The notes: generated from the sequence alone by a model not told the origin. 64,000 nt of DNA from an uncultured Propionibacteriaceae bacterium (GCA_938046585.1 CALIWR010000030.1:1-64000); one strand, 5' to 3'. Positions 1 through 9,301 are shown, counted from the first letter of the stretch. Translations and numbers: made by a program.

Positions 1-313
1 ACCCTCATGACCGACCTCAGCATCCTGTTCCCCGACTCCCCAGACTCCCCCGAATGACACGATCGCCAACAACTGGCAGCCGTCCATGCTCCAGCCCCTG
101 GCGACAAGCTGGCGGCGACCGGCCCGATCGCATCAGACAGCACCCCCCACTACCTGACTGAAGTTCACCCCAGCGAGTCGGTGATCGCCTCATGTGATAA
201 CGTAGCTGTCATGATTAACATCCCCACCCTCGGCAGCTTTCATCCGCCGCCCGGAGAATACCCCGACGAGACCGGCCAGCATTATCGTCATCCTCGATGA
301 TCGGGGTCGCACT
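1..313. other. Left-edge stretch with no secure gene
   Basis: The stretch contains only short open frames. One is a run ending at a TGA at 55-57. Another is a 29-codon ATG frame at 211-300 with no convincing ribosome binding site. A further frame, open from 215, runs into the next entry. No RNA gene, repeat or promoter is convincing. Together with the broken gene and the insertion-sequence scrap that follow, it looks like decayed or mobile-associated sequence. Confidence 0.4.
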
Positions 314-571
314 GTGGGCATCAACCTTGGAGCCCGGCGGAGGGATCATCTCACGCCTATCGCAGTCACAGTGGTGGCTATTATTAACAAGCTTACTTCC
401 CTCAGATCAGCAATTCAAGACTTCGAGAAGGCGAGACAGCGGGTCAGCGAGCAAGGCGCTGAGGCCGTTCAGCGCATCAATGATTCGCTGAACGGTTTGC
501 CGTCTCACGGCTGGCCTCGGCTAGCGACTTCTTTAGTGGTCGGTAACCATTGGCCGGATGGAGACGCATGA
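314..571 (+). CDS. Hypothetical protein, possibly a 5'-truncated remnant
   Basis: An 85-codon frame starts at GTG and is not recognised as a known family. The same frame is open upstream to about 215 and encodes a hydrophobic stretch (IIVILDDRGRTVGINLG), so the true N-terminus may be lost or further left. The middle reads like coding sequence, with a hydrophobic segment (PIAVTVVAIINK) followed by a helical charged part (IQDFEKARQRVSEQGAEAV). Its TGA (569-571) overlaps the ATG of the next frame (568) in an ATGA junction, the arrangement seen in coupled genes. That is the main reason to list it. Confidence 0.35.
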   Translation: MGINLGARRRDHLTPIAVTVVAIINKLTSLRSAIQDFEKARQRVSEQGAEAVQRINDSLNGLPSHGWPRLATSLVVGNHWPDGDA

Positions 572-933
572 TTCTCACCTATGTTCTCATTCCCTCGCGC
601 AATTCCTCATTTGTGATTTTCGCGCCCGAGGCCCGGGTAAATGGAGAACTCGTCTCAGCCCACTGAGGCATCAACCAGATCCAGCTCCCACCCGGACGAC
701 ACCACCTGCGCATCTCCATGCGCATCGGAAAAGACTGGGGAATCAGCGAGGCCTATCTCAACACGAAGGCCGGAGGACTCACCCTACACTACGCAGCCCC
801 CTACCTCGTCAAACACGAAGGACGTATCGACACCACACCACCCAGACCAGCCGGAGCCGTCGCCTTCTATGCCGGAGTGGTGGTTCCCCTGCACCTGCTG
901 TACATATTGTTCCTGATGAAACTCACCCAGTGA
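568..933 (+). pseudogene. Small membrane-anchored protein, broken by an in-frame TGA
   Basis: From ATG 568 the frame reads coherently to a TGA at 933, except for one in-frame TGA at 664-666. Before the stop it reads MILTYVLIPSRNSSFVIFAP and then a segment ending ELVSAH. After the stop it continues GINQIQLPPGRHHLRIS, an LTLHYAAPYLVKHEG segment, and a C-terminal hydrophobic helix (VAFYAGVVVPLHLLYILFLM). The order of a short beta-rich domain with a 'PGRHHL' turn and a 'YAAP' strand resembles small actinobacterial surface or membrane proteins in which the interrupted position is often Trp (TGG). A single G-to-A change would explain it. The family link is from memory and weak; the interrupted frame is directly visible. 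Restart at ATG 718 is possible but would lose the first half. Confidence 0.5.
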
Positions 934-1005
934 GGCGTACCGGTAGTTTATACATAGCATGTTTTTGGCAGGATCGGTCATGAGCCATTCTCCATACTCT
1001 CGCTC

Positions 1006-1202
1006 TTGGGCTTTGAGATGGTCATCAGGAACGGCTGCTGGCGCCGGCGCTATGGCGAGCGTGGCGTGGCCGGGTTGGATGCACCGCGCTCAGGCCGGCC
1101 ACGTCGGCGAGGCCATCGCCAGATCATGGCTACGACGGTTGAAACCGCCGCCGAGGAAGTCCTCGCCAAAGCCAACCGTCCACCACCTTCGCACACGGCG
1201 CA
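1006..1202 (+). mobile_element. Degenerate IS630-like transposase fragment
   Basis: The frame encodes RRYGERGVAGLDAPRSGRP, which matches the pattern at the end of the helix-turn-helix region of IS630-family transposases (R-Y-x-E-x-G-x-x-G-L-x-D-x-x-R-x-G-R-P). Nothing of the catalytic DDE domain follows. A second-frame stretch reading LKPPPRKS just downstream suggests a frameshift inside the remnant. No terminal inverted repeats are visible. It abuts the 3' end of the ABC permease gene on the other strand. It is a scrap, not an active element. Confidence 0.45.
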
Positions 1203-2981
1203 CTAGGATCGGCGGCGAGGCGGGGGGATCTGGCGCTTCTCAGGCTTTGCGGAGGATTCGGCCATCTGGCGGCGTTGTTCCTCTTGCAGCGCCTTCAGTT
1301 CCTCCTGGTCGAAGCCGCCACGCAGCACGAGGAGGGCGACCAGGCCAATCCCGAGCGACACCCAGGTCGGGGCGCCCAGCAGCATCGGCCCGACAATCAA
1401 AGCCACCATGTCGATGCCCTTGATCAGATTGCCCATCATCCCGGGCGGCATCGCCCCAAAACCAGTCTGAACCAGCGGCTGGTTGTAATCGACCGGTTTC
1501 GCCGAGACCCATCGGACCGCGGCGACACATCCCGCCAAGGCCGTGATCAGGGCCTGCGAGACGCCGGTCATTAGGTCATGGTGCACCCCGGAGCCGAGAC
1601 CGAGGAAGGCCGGGACCACGCTGACGCACCACAGCACCGCCAGCGCCCCCGGCACCGCCATCGCGGCGGTACGCAACTCGCTGGTCTTGAACGGGAAGGC
1701 CCGGGCCAGCCCGCGGGTCCGAGTCAGCACCCGCAGTGTGCCGAGCAGCGGCACCAGCGCGGCCAACAGCACCAACGATGAGACGAACGGGTTCAGCGTG
1801 CCCAGCCCGAGCGCCGCCACCGCGTACGGGACCACGATGCTCAGCAGCAGCCCGATCACCTGCTTGGGGAAGCGGACCAGCCGCTGAGCGTCACGCCAGA
1901 TCAACGCGCTGACGCCGAGCCCGCGGCCTCGACGGGGCCGGACATGGCCGCGCTCGGCGGCCTCCCGTTCCACCAGGATGTCACGCATCAGCCCGAAGTC
2001 CATGGCGAACATAGCGCCCTGCATCCCGGCCACCAGGGACCCTCCTGAGACCAGCCGGGTCCGGCGGATCCGATCCAACCGGGGTAGCGCCACCGCCAGC
2101 GCCACCAGCAGCACCACCGCACCGGCGGCCGCCGCCAGCCGGGCCAGGCGGACGGTCAGATCGGTCGCGGCCGCGAAACCGGGCAGGCTCGCCCAGCCGG
2201 CCGCCACTGAGACCACCCCCAGCAGCACGACCAGGCCGATCGCACCGGTCAACCACTGCAACAGCCTCACCAACCAGCCCTGCTCCAAGGTCTGCTGGGC
2301 AGCAGCCAACGCGACCAGGGCCGACGAGCCACAACCGGCGGCCATGGCCCAGGACCAGACCGCAGCCGCCGACGAACCGGTCAGCGCCGCCACCAGGGCC
2401 CCAAAACCGGCGGCCACGACACCCGCCAGCAGCACCACCCCGACCAGACGCCCGACCAGCAGCCGGCCGCGTCGGATAGGCGCCTCCATCAGCCAGAAAC
2501 CCTCCGCAGCCGAGGCCACCACCGGACCGAACAGCCGCGACACCAGCAGAGTCAACGACAGCACCCCAAACAGGGCAGCCCACGGCAGCAGGCTACGTCC
2601 GGACTGGCAACTCGCCGACGAGCATTGCGAGATCACACCCTGGGCCCGGACTACCACGCTGACCACCATCGCCCCGAGCATCACGATCGCCAGGATCGCA
2701 ACATAACCGTCCTGGATCAGGTCCCACAGGTGCCGGGTGGCCCGGCCCTTGCGCCAATCGGCCATCAGCCGCCTGAGGTCTCGCTCTGAGACCGGATCCG
2801 GCTCCAGATCGAGCAGGCTGTGCTCCCACACCGGGCCTGACTCGACCGGGGTCTGCGGTACCGGGTCGATCTTCGGGGGAACGGTTGACAAAGAGGCCGG
2901 GCCCGGCGACGGAGCCACGGTCTGACCCGGCGAGCTGGCTGGGGATTTCTGCGCGGCGCGCTTGCGGCTGCGTTTGCTCAT
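1203..2981 (-). CDS. ABC transporter permease, DUF6297-like
   Basis: The 592-aa integral membrane protein is probably the membrane half of an ABC exporter whose ATPase is the next gene. Residues 1-80 are a Lys/Arg-started, Pro/Ser-rich cytoplasmic tail. From about residue 90 there are roughly 10-12 hydrophobic segments, followed by a basic C-terminus ending PPPRRRS. Its ATG overlaps the ATPase TGA (ATGA at 2978-2981), so the two are translationally coupled. The layout (long N-terminal tail, partner ATPase of ~210 aa) fits the DUF6297 permeases of actinobacteria, whose substrate is unknown. Nothing here identifies the cargo. Confidence 0.75.
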   Translation of the reverse strand: MSKRSRKRAAQKSPASSPGQTVAPSPGPASLSTVPPKIDPVPQTPVESGPVWEHSLLDLEPDPVSERDLRRLMADWRKGRATRHLWDLIQDGYVAILAIVMLGAMVVSVVVRAQGVISQCSSASCQSGRSLLPWAALFGVLSLTLLVSRLFGPVVASAAEGFWLMEAPIRRGRLLVGRLVGVVLLAGVVAAGFGALVAALTGSSAAAVWSWAMAAGCGSSALVALAAAQQTLEQGWLVRLLQWLTGAIGLVVLLGVVSVAAGWASLPGFAAATDLTVRLARLAAAAGAVVLLVALAVALPRLDRIRRTRLVSGGSLVAGMQGAMFAMDFGLMRDILVEREAAERGHVRPRRGRGLGVSALIWRDAQRLVRFPKQVIGLLLSIVVPYAVAALGLGTLNPFVSSLVLLAALVPLLGTLRVLTRTRGLARAFPFKTSELRTAAMAVPGALAVLWCVSVVPAFLGLGSGVHHDLMTGVSQALITALAGCVAAVRWVSAKPVDYNQPLVQTGFGAMPPGMMGNLIKGIDMVALIVGPMLLGAPTWVSLGIGLVALLVLRGGFDQEELKALQEEQRRQMAESSAKPEKRQIPPPRRRS

Positions 2982-3622
2982 GCCGGCGCTCCCACCCGTA
3001 CGGTCGTAGTCGCCACCGCGTCCACCAGCTGCGGCTCATGGCTCGCCATCACGATCGCCAGCCCCTCCTCGCGTTCGCGCCGTAACCGTTCGGCCAGCCA
3101 CTGCACCCCTTCGACATCGAGGCGCTGCTCGGGTTCGTCCAACACCAAGAGCTTGCGGGGCCGTACGAAGGCGGTCGCCAACGCCAACCGGCGGCGCTGC
3201 CCAGATGACAAGGTACCCGGCAGCTGGCCGGACTGGGCAACCAGTTGAACCTCGTGCAGTACCTCGTCGACCGCGTCATCAGAATCAGGCAGCCCGTGCG
3301 CACGGGCCAGCAGATCCAGATGCTCCACCACCGACAGGTCGGGAAAGAAGTCCAGGTCGTCGATCACGGTCGCCAGATCCCGGCGGATCTGCGGGTCCGA
3401 TTCCCGCAGCGGATTGCCACAGATCTCGATAGTGCCGTCATCGGGCCGGTCGGCGCCGACCAGGCAACGCAGAATGGTGGACTTACCGGCACCATTGCGT
3501 CCGGTCAGGGCTATCGCCTGTCCCGACCACACCTCGAGCGAGAAGTCCTTCACGATGGCCACCGGGCCGTACGACTTGGTCATCTTCGAGACCTTGAGCA
3601 CGCAGGTGCGCTGTTTCGCCAT
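2978..3622 (-). CDS. ABC transporter ATP-binding protein
   Basis: This 214-aa nucleotide-binding subunit has the full motif set: Walker A GRNGAGKST near residue 41, signature LSSGQRRRLALA near residue 138, Walker B KLLVLDEPEQ near residue 157, and the switch histidine in VMASHEP. The length is that of a stand-alone ATPase. It is upstream of and overlaps the DUF6297-like permease, forming a two-gene exporter. The start ATG (3622) lies back-to-back with menG on the other strand, 69 bp apart, so a divergent promoter must sit in 3623-3691. Confidence 0.88.
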   Translation of the reverse strand: MAKQRTCVLKVSKMTKSYGPVAIVKDFSLEVWSGQAIALTGRNGAGKSTILRCLVGADRPDDGTIEICGNPLRESDPQIRRDLATVIDDLDFFPDLSVVEHLDLLARAHGLPDSDDAVDEVLHEVQLVAQSGQLPGTLSSGQRRRLALATAFVRPRKLLVLDEPEQRLDVEGVQWLAERLRREREEGLAIVMASHEPQLVDAVATTTVRVGAPA

Positions 3623-3691
3623 GGTTCTTCATTCTCTCATCTGGCCCCGCCTGGTGCATCCGCGCTGCGCGCCGCGTGGGAGGCTAACGCC

Positions 3692-4405
3692 ATGAACGAC
3701 CGCACCTCAGCTCGCGCCACCTTGGCCAAGCACCGTACGGATGTGGCCGCGATGTTCGACCGGCTGGCGCCGCGGTACGACGTGATCAATGCCCTGGCCT
3801 CGCTTGGGCTGACCTCGCTCTGGCGCCAGGCGGCACTGGAATCGCTGGCCCCGCAGCCGGGCGAGATCGTGCTGGACCTGGCCGCCGGCACCGGCAGCAG
3901 TACCGGCCCGATCGCCGATGCCGGGGCGCTCGTGATCGCTACCGACATGAGCCTGGGGATGCTGACCCAGGGCCGTCGCCGCCACCCCGGTCTGAGCTTT
4001 GTCGCCGGGGATGCGCTGGCGCTGCCCTTCGCTGACGATTGCTTCGACGCGGTCACGATCTCGTTCGGGCTGCGCAACGTACACGACACCCGCGCGGCCC
4101 TGGTCGAGATGCTCCGGGTCACCCGCCCCGGCGGGCGGCTGGTGATCTGCGAATTCTCAGTACCGGTCTGGGGGCCGTGGCGGCGGATCTATCAGACATA
4201 CCTGCCGGCGGTGGTACCGGCCGTCGCCGGGCAGGTTTCCCCCAATCCGGCTGCCTACGACTACCTGGTCGAGTCGATCACGGCCTGGCCTGACCAGCAG
4301 CACCTGGCTGCGATCCTCGCCGACAGCGGCTGGGAGCAGATCGCCCACCGTAACCTGACCGGAGGAATCGTGGCGCTCCACCGGGCGCAGAAGGCGGCCG
4401 GGTGA
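3692..4405 (+). CDS. menG: Demethylmenaquinone methyltransferase MenG (UbiE family)
   Basis: This enzyme catalyses the last step of menaquinone synthesis: SAM-dependent C-methylation of demethylmenaquinone at the membrane. The 237-aa protein carries the family N-terminus (VAAMFDRLAPRYDVINALAS), SAM-binding motif I (VLDLAAGTGSSTGPIA) and the downstream block FDAVTISFGLRNVHD. The start chosen is ATG 3692 with GGGAGG upstream. The open frame extends further left, but only as antisense of the ATPase. The stop overlaps the GTG of the nuclease gene (GTGA). menA and menE lie 3-5 kb away on the other strand, so three menaquinone genes cluster here. Confidence 0.92.
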   Translation: MNDRTSARATLAKHRTDVAAMFDRLAPRYDVINALASLGLTSLWRQAALESLAPQPGEIVLDLAAGTGSSTGPIADAGALVIATDMSLGMLTQGRRRHPGLSFVAGDALALPFADDCFDAVTISFGLRNVHDTRAALVEMLRVTRPGGRLVICEFSVPVWGPWRRIYQTYLPAVVPAVAGQVSPNPAAYDYLVESITAWPDQQHLAAILADSGWEQIAHRNLTGGIVALHRAQKAAG

Positions 4406-6129
4406 GCGACTTCGTCCTCGACGAGTACGCCGCCCGCAGCTGTCCTGTCAAAACCCAGAACCTCTTCCTGCCAGGGCTGTCACAACCCGAGCCAGTCGAC
4501 GAATCCTTGCAGGAATTGTTCAACGGCGGCCAGGCTTTCACCCAGCAGATGCTGGGCCGGGTAGTCGACATCCTCGGCGACCAGGCAGTCGACTGCCGTC
4601 CGTGGCGCGACCAGCCCTGGCCGGCGCAGGTCGAGGCCGCTCAAAAGGCTTTCACCGCCGGGGCACCGGTGGTGGTCGCGGGGGCACTGCCGCTCGACCT
4701 GGCCGGTCACCGCAGCGGCCGGGCCGATCTGTGGCTACGCGGCCCTGACACCGCCCAGGGCCGGCCCGGCTACCATCCGGCGATGGTGAAGTTCCACCGG
4801 GTACTGGAACGGATCACGCCCGGCCCGAACCATGTCCCGATTCCGGTATCGACGCTGACCACACCCTGGCTGAAGGATGCCCACCGGATCCCGGGAACGA
4901 TTCTGCGGCTGTCCGGACGGGAACCGGACCTGCTCCAGTTGGCGCACTACTGGAGGCTGCTGGAAGCGGCCGGTCTCGCGGCGGACGCCAGCCCGTACGG
5001 CGCGATCATCGCCACCGACACGGTCAAAGACCTGCAGCACCCGGTGGTCTGGGTTCGGTTGGACCAGAAACTGATCCGGACCTTCTCCCGGACCGCCGCC
5101 GCGGGCTGGACCCGCCGCAGCCCGCTGGAGCGGTACGACCATGAGCACGGCTTCCGGGTCCGGGTGGCAGGCATCGCTCTGCGGCAACGCGGTGAGCCGG
5201 ACGATCCGCCGCTGGCGGTGACCCCGATCCGGATCCGGGAATGCGATCGCTGCCTGTGGTGGCAGGTGTGCCGACCCCAGCTCGGCGACGACGATCTCAG
5301 CCTGCGGATCGCGAAGTCACCGCTCGATGTCCGCGAGATCGCGGTATTACGACGGCTACGGGTGGCGACCCTGGCCGACCTGGCCGCGGTCGACCTCGAA
5401 CAGCTGCTACCCCGCTACCTGCCAGAGGTAGGTCACCGTCCCGGCGGTGAGGAACGGATTCGGGTGGCGGCGCACCGGGCCCGGCTGATGGTGGCCGGGA
5501 TGGAATTGGAACGGGTGACCGAACAGCGGGCAGAACTCCCGGTCGCCGACCTCGAGATCGACCTCGACATCGAGGCCTCCGCCGAGGACCGAGTCTATTT
5601 GTGGGGCTTCCTGGTCACCCACACCGGCGGCAGCGAATCTCCCTGTTACGTCAACTTCTCCGAATTCGCACCGCTGTCGGAACGGCGGGAGCGGGACCTG
5701 GCGGAGCGGGCCCTGAGCTGGTTACGGACACTGGTGACCGGCACCGACGGCAGCGTCCGGGTGTACCACTATTCGTCGCACGAGGTGCTGCGGATCCAAC
5801 GCCTGGCGCAGCTCTGCGCCCGACCGGCCCTGGTCTGGGCGGCGAAGCTGACCCGGGAGGTCTTCGTCGACCTGTTCGAAGTGGTCCGCCAGCACTACTT
5901 CGGCGCGTACGGGCTCGGCCTGAAACGGGTCGCCCAGGCCGGCCCGGGGTTCTCGTGGCGCGACGATGATCCAGGCGGTCTCAATTCGCAGACCTGGTTC
6001 GCTGAGGCGATCCAAGCCGACAGCCCCGAAGCCCGGGCGGAATCCCGGCGCCGGATACTGGAGTACAACGAGGACGATGTCCGCGCCACCTATGCCCTGC
6101 GGCAGTGGCTGCGTTCCGACCAGAGCTAG
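4402..6129 (+). CDS. TM0106-type RecB-like nuclease with RNase H-like domain
   Basis: The 575-aa protein has two predicted nuclease parts. An N-terminal PD-(D/E)XK RecB-like domain is supported by GRADLWL near residue 106 followed by YHPAMVKFHR near residue 128. A Cys cluster (CDRCLWWQVC) near residue 280 could bind zinc or an Fe-S cluster. The C-terminal half is a DEDD/RNase_H_2-like domain (EIDLDIEAS near residue 384, closing EYNEDDVRATYALRQWL). This matches the 'predicted RecB family nuclease, TM0106' group. Some members continue into a helicase domain, and this one does not. The GTG start overlaps the menG stop, so it is co-translated. The physiological role is unknown. Co-transcription with menG is common in actinobacteria only as far as I recall, so treat it as inference. 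Confidence 0.8.
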   Translation: MSDFVLDEYAARSCPVKTQNLFLPGLSQPEPVDESLQELFNGGQAFTQQMLGRVVDILGDQAVDCRPWRDQPWPAQVEAAQKAFTAGAPVVVAGALPLDLAGHRSGRADLWLRGPDTAQGRPGYHPAMVKFHRVLERITPGPNHVPIPVSTLTTPWLKDAHRIPGTILRLSGREPDLLQLAHYWRLLEAAGLAADASPYGAIIATDTVKDLQHPVVWVRLDQKLIRTFSRTAAAGWTRRSPLERYDHEHGFRVRVAGIALRQRGEPDDPPLAVTPIRIRECDRCLWWQVCRPQLGDDDLSLRIAKSPLDVREIAVLRRLRVATLADLAAVDLEQLLPRYLPEVGHRPGGEERIRVAAHRARLMVAGMELERVTEQRAELPVADLEIDLDIEASAEDRVYLWGFLVTHTGGSESPCYVNFSEFAPLSERRERDLAERALSWLRTLVTGTDGSVRVYHYSSHEVLRIQRLAQLCARPALVWAAKLTREVFVDLFEVVRQHYFGAYGLGLKRVAQAGPGFSWRDDDPGGLNSQTWFAEAIQADSPEARAESRRRILEYNEDDVRATYALRQWLRSDQS

Positions 6130-7046
6130 CCGCGTCGGGTGAGCAGCCCGCGGACCGTGCCGAAGATCCCGAGCGCTCCCAGCAGCATGAATACCAGCCC
6201 ATGCCGCAACGAGTCGACCTGGAATTCAGCGGATCCCATGATCTCGACTGTGGTGCCAAGCGCTACGTCTGGACCGAGTTCCTCGACGACCTGGCGGTGC
6301 AATGCGTAGCCCAGGCTCACCTCCCAACAGACGATCACGCCGACGGCCAGCAGGATCACCAGCGGTACGGCGCCTTCGCGGGCCGGCCGGCCGGCCCCCA
6401 CCTGGTAGAGCCGGGCCCCGCCCCAGGCCATCAGGAAGGCCACCAGGGACGAGATAAAACCAGCCTGGAGCAGCAGCACCGACAGGACCGATCCGACCAC
6501 GATCGCGGCCGTGGCGTACAACAGCCCCCGCCCAACCTGCTCCCGGACGTTGGGATTCTGCTGGTCGCCCAGCTGGGCCGGGTCCGGGGCTGGGAAGTTG
6601 ACACCGGCCGGCGGGTACGGCTGCGAGGCCTCGCCCTGGGACAGATCCGACTGCGCACGGGCCGTACCCGGCTGGGACGGTGGCATACCGGGCTGAGTGG
6701 CCGGCTGGACGAGCGGGGACGGGGGCTGCTGGATCACCGGCGCACCGGGTCGGGTCATCGGCTGGGCCGGCTGAGCCATCGGCGCACCGGGCCGAACCGG
6801 CTGGACGGGCTGATCAGGGCTGAACGGCTGGATGTGGTGGTCACGGACCTGGCCCGAACCGGCACCGGTCGCAATCACCCCCGTGGCCGAAGGTGATACC
6901 CCAGCCGCGGCTGTGGAGGCTGCCGCGTCAGGCAGATACGAGGGTTGGCCCCCGGACGCCGGCAGATAAGACGGCCCATAACCGGCAGGCGGCCCGAATG
7001 AGGGCCCTGATCCCGGAATCCCCAATCCCTCTGGCTGCTGCGACAC
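6126..7046 (-). CDS. Pro-rich membrane protein, four predicted TM helices
   Basis: The 306-aa protein is not assigned to a named family. Residues 1-165 are disordered and rich in Pro, Gln, Gly and Ala. The C-terminal half has about four hydrophobic helices (GLLYATAAIVVGSVLSVLLL, SLVAFLMAWGGA, PLVILLAVGVIVCW and VFMLLGALGIFGTV). It is convergent with the nuclease gene, the stops overlapping by 4 bp. It lies downstream of menA/menE on the same strand, with an 87-bp gap upstream. A cytoplasmic Pro-rich tail on a small membrane domain is common among actinobacterial envelope proteins. Confidence 0.7.
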   Translation of the reverse strand: MSQQPEGLGIPGSGPSFGPPAGYGPSYLPASGGQPSYLPDAAASTAAAGVSPSATGVIATGAGSGQVRDHHIQPFSPDQPVQPVRPGAPMAQPAQPMTRPGAPVIQQPPSPLVQPATQPGMPPSQPGTARAQSDLSQGEASQPYPPAGVNFPAPDPAQLGDQQNPNVREQVGRGLLYATAAIVVGSVLSVLLLQAGFISSLVAFLMAWGGARLYQVGAGRPAREGAVPLVILLAVGVIVCWEVSLGYALHRQVVEELGPDVALGTTVEIMGSAEFQVDSLRHGLVFMLLGALGIFGTVRGLLTRRG

Positions 7047-7133
7047 CTGGCTCCTCCCGCCACGACTGTCCAGAGGATACCGACGACGGTCAACTGTGTC
7101 TGATTGCCTGAGCCTGCGCCCAGGCGGGCGGGT

Positions 7134-8012
7134 TCACGATCCCAGTGCCCAACCGAGGGTGAGCCCGGCGGCCAGCACCAGCCCGGCCAGTCCGGTATTC
7201 CTCAAGACCCCGATCAGCGCCGGCCCCTGGGCCCCTGCGAGTACGGTCCGTGCCGGGCCGGCGAGCAGCACCACCCCAAGCAGACCGAGCAACGCCCAGG
7301 GGGTGCTGAGGGCGGCCAGACCCACTGCCGCGGCAGCGGTCAGGGCCAGGGCGAGGTAAAACCAGCGGCTACCGCGGTCCCCGAGTCGGGTGGCCAGGGT
7401 CCGTTTCCCGCAGGCGCGATCTGAAACCAGGTCCCGCAAGTTGTTCGCAACCAGGACCGCGCAACTGATCGCGCCGACCGCGACCGCCCCGTACAACGCA
7501 TCCCAGGTCACCCGGCCCAACAGCACCTGGGTGGTCCCCAACACCGCCACCAGTCCGAAGCAGAGAAAGACCATCACCTCACCCCACCCGGCGTAGCCGT
7601 ACGGGTGCTGACCGCCGGTGTAATACCAGGCGGCCAGGATGCACCCCAGCCCGACCAGCAGCAGCCACCACTGCCCTGAGCCGGCCACCACCGCCAAGCC
7701 GGCACCAGCTGCTACCGCGAAACAGCCGAAGGCCGCCAACTTCACCTGCCGCGGCGGGGCCGCGCCGGAACCTACCAGCCGCATCGGCCCGACCCGGTCG
7801 GCGTCGGTGCCCCGGATCCCGTCGGAATAGTCGTTGGCGAAGTTCACCCCCACCTGCAACGCCAGTGACACCAGCAGGCAGCCGGCCGCGACCAGCCACC
7901 GGATCCGGCCGCCGGCGAACCAGGCCGCCCCAGCCCCTACCAGCACCGGCGACACCGCCGCCGGTAAAGTTCGCGGCCTGGCCCCTTCGATCCACTGCCC
8001 CAGCGTTGCCAC
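7134..8012 (-). CDS. menA: 1,4-dihydroxy-2-naphthoate polyprenyltransferase MenA
   Basis: MenA attaches the polyprenyl tail to 1,4-dihydroxy-2-naphthoate in the membrane, giving demethylmenaquinone, the substrate of MenG. The UbiA-superfamily signature NFANDYSDGIRGTD is present, as is the second Asp-rich region (DLVSDRACGKRTLATRLGDR), with about eight hydrophobic helices. The family N-terminus QWIEGARPRTLPAAV supports a start near 8012 (GTG with GGAG five bases upstream). GTG codons at 8018, which overlaps the menE TGA, and 8027 are alternatives. It is downstream of menE and overlaps it, so the two form an operon. Confidence 0.93.
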   Translation of the reverse strand: MATLGQWIEGARPRTLPAAVSPVLVGAGAAWFAGGRIRWLVAAGCLLVSLALQVGVNFANDYSDGIRGTDADRVGPMRLVGSGAAPPRQVKLAAFGCFAVAAGAGLAVVAGSGQWWLLLVGLGCILAAWYYTGGQHPYGYAGWGEVMVFLCFGLVAVLGTTQVLLGRVTWDALYGAVAVGAISCAVLVANNLRDLVSDRACGKRTLATRLGDRGSRWFYLALALTAAAAVGLAALSTPWALLGLLGVVLLAGPARTVLAGAQGPALIGVLRNTGLAGLVLAAGLTLGWALGS

Positions 8013-8014
8013 CG

Positions 8015-9112
8015 TCACTCCTGCCACAGGGCCACGATCTGGGCCCGATCGATCTTCCCGGACCTGGTTCGCGGCACTTCGGCGACCTGGCGCAGCTCGG
8101 TCGGCTCCGCCGCCCTGGCGACCTGAGGCCGTAGCCGCCGCACCAGCTGCGGCAGGCTCACCTCGGCGACGCTGACCGCGACCACCCGCTGTCCCCAGCG
8201 CGGGTCCGGGATCGCGGCCACCACCACCTGCTCCGCCCCGTACTCGGCGTCGACGAGGCGTTGTAACGCGGCCAGGTCAACATTCACCCCGCCGCTGATC
8301 ACCACGTCGTCGACTCGCCCGCGCACCACCAGCCGCCCATCGACCCAGCTACCCCGGTCGGATGTCAGGAAGGTCTTCCCCGCCAGTATCGACCGGGTAC
8401 GGGCCGGGTCGAGCCGGTAGCCGGAACACAGGGTGGGGGTAGTGATCGTGATCTGGTCAGTCTCCAGCACCTTGACCGTGACCTGGTCCAGCGGCAGCCC
8501 GTCGTAGACCACCCCGCCGCAGGTCTCACTGGCGCCGTACGTGGTGACTACCCGGATTTGTGCCCGGCGGGCCGCCTCCACTTCGTCCTGGCTGGTGGCG
8601 GCGCCCCCGACCAGTACCGCGTCGAAACGGCCCAGCGCCGCCCGGGTGTCCGGGTCCCGTAGCGCCCGGTACAGCTGGGCCGGGACCAGCGAGAGGTACG
8701 CCGGCCGGCTCAGCTGCAGCGTCGCCAAGCCGGTCAGCCGCGGTGAGACCAGGATCGGTTGCCGCCCGGCCACCAGGGACCGGACCAACACCATCAGCCC
8801 GGCCACGTGGTGCTGGGGCAGGGCACAGACCCAGACCCCGGGGCCACCGAGCCGGTTATGGGCCAGGTTCGCTGCCGTGACCAGGGCCGGGCGCGACAGC
8901 ACCACCCCGCGAGGGTCTCCGGTGGAGCCACTGGTGGCCACTACCACCGCGGCATGGTCCTCGGTGACGGGCTGGTCGGGCCGCAGGGCCGCCACGAGTC
9001 GCTCCCGTTCCGGGCCCGGCTCGGGCAGCGGCGCGAACGGTTCCCCACCGTCGAGTGCCTGCTGCAGCGCGGCCAGGACTCCGCCCGGTGGTACGAGTCG
9101 CAGGCCAGGCAC
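8015..9112 (-). CDS. menE: o-Succinylbenzoate-CoA ligase MenE (AMP-forming)
   Basis: MenE activates o-succinylbenzoate to its CoA thioester in menaquinone synthesis. This is a member of the ANL adenylation superfamily: the P-loop-like core ATSGSTGDPRGVVLS, the aromatic motif TTYGASETCGGVVYDG, the TSDRG motif, and the C-terminal hinge and catalytic Lys (RTRSGKIDRAQI). At about 365 aa from GTG 9112 it is a short actinobacterial MenE, and the frame is open further to 9220. The 9112 start is preferred because upstream residues are Arg-rich and look non-coding. It is divergent from the MFS gene and coupled to menA. Confidence 0.88.
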   Translation of the reverse strand: MPGLRLVPPGGVLAALQQALDGGEPFAPLPEPGPERERLVAALRPDQPVTEDHAAVVVATSGSTGDPRGVVLSRPALVTAANLAHNRLGGPGVWVCALPQHHVAGLMVLVRSLVAGRQPILVSPRLTGLATLQLSRPAYLSLVPAQLYRALRDPDTRAALGRFDAVLVGGAATSQDEVEAARRAQIRVVTTYGASETCGGVVYDGLPLDQVTVKVLETDQITITTPTLCSGYRLDPARTRSILAGKTFLTSDRGSWVDGRLVVRGRVDDVVISGGVNVDLAALQRLVDAEYGAEQVVVAAIPDPRWGQRVVAVSVAEVSLPQLVRRLRPQVARAAEPTELRQVAEVPRTRSGKIDRAQIVALWQE

Positions 9113-9301
9113 GGCTCGATGGTAGCGGGACCGGCCGAGCGAGCCGCTGTGGACGACACGGCCCGGCGCAGGCCAGGTCCGCCGGCCCGCGGCGTAGCGG
9201 CGTACAGTTCGTGGCATCATCCACCTGGTTGTCGTCTCGACCCCTGTGATCGTCGTGCCCGCTACAGCTCCCGCCGTGAACCTGCGTACGGTGGTGCAGG
9301 C

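Noticed and set aside
664..666. Selenocysteine insertion at the TGA
   Set aside because: No SECIS-like hairpin follows and the family suggests Trp; a nonsense change is simpler.
3245..3691. N-terminal extension of menG to 3245
   Set aside because: It is antisense of the ABC ATPase, and the MenG fold and RBS begin at 3692.
8759..9301. N-terminal extension of the MFS gene to 8759
   Set aside because: That part is antisense of menE. The transporter fold begins at ATG 9302.
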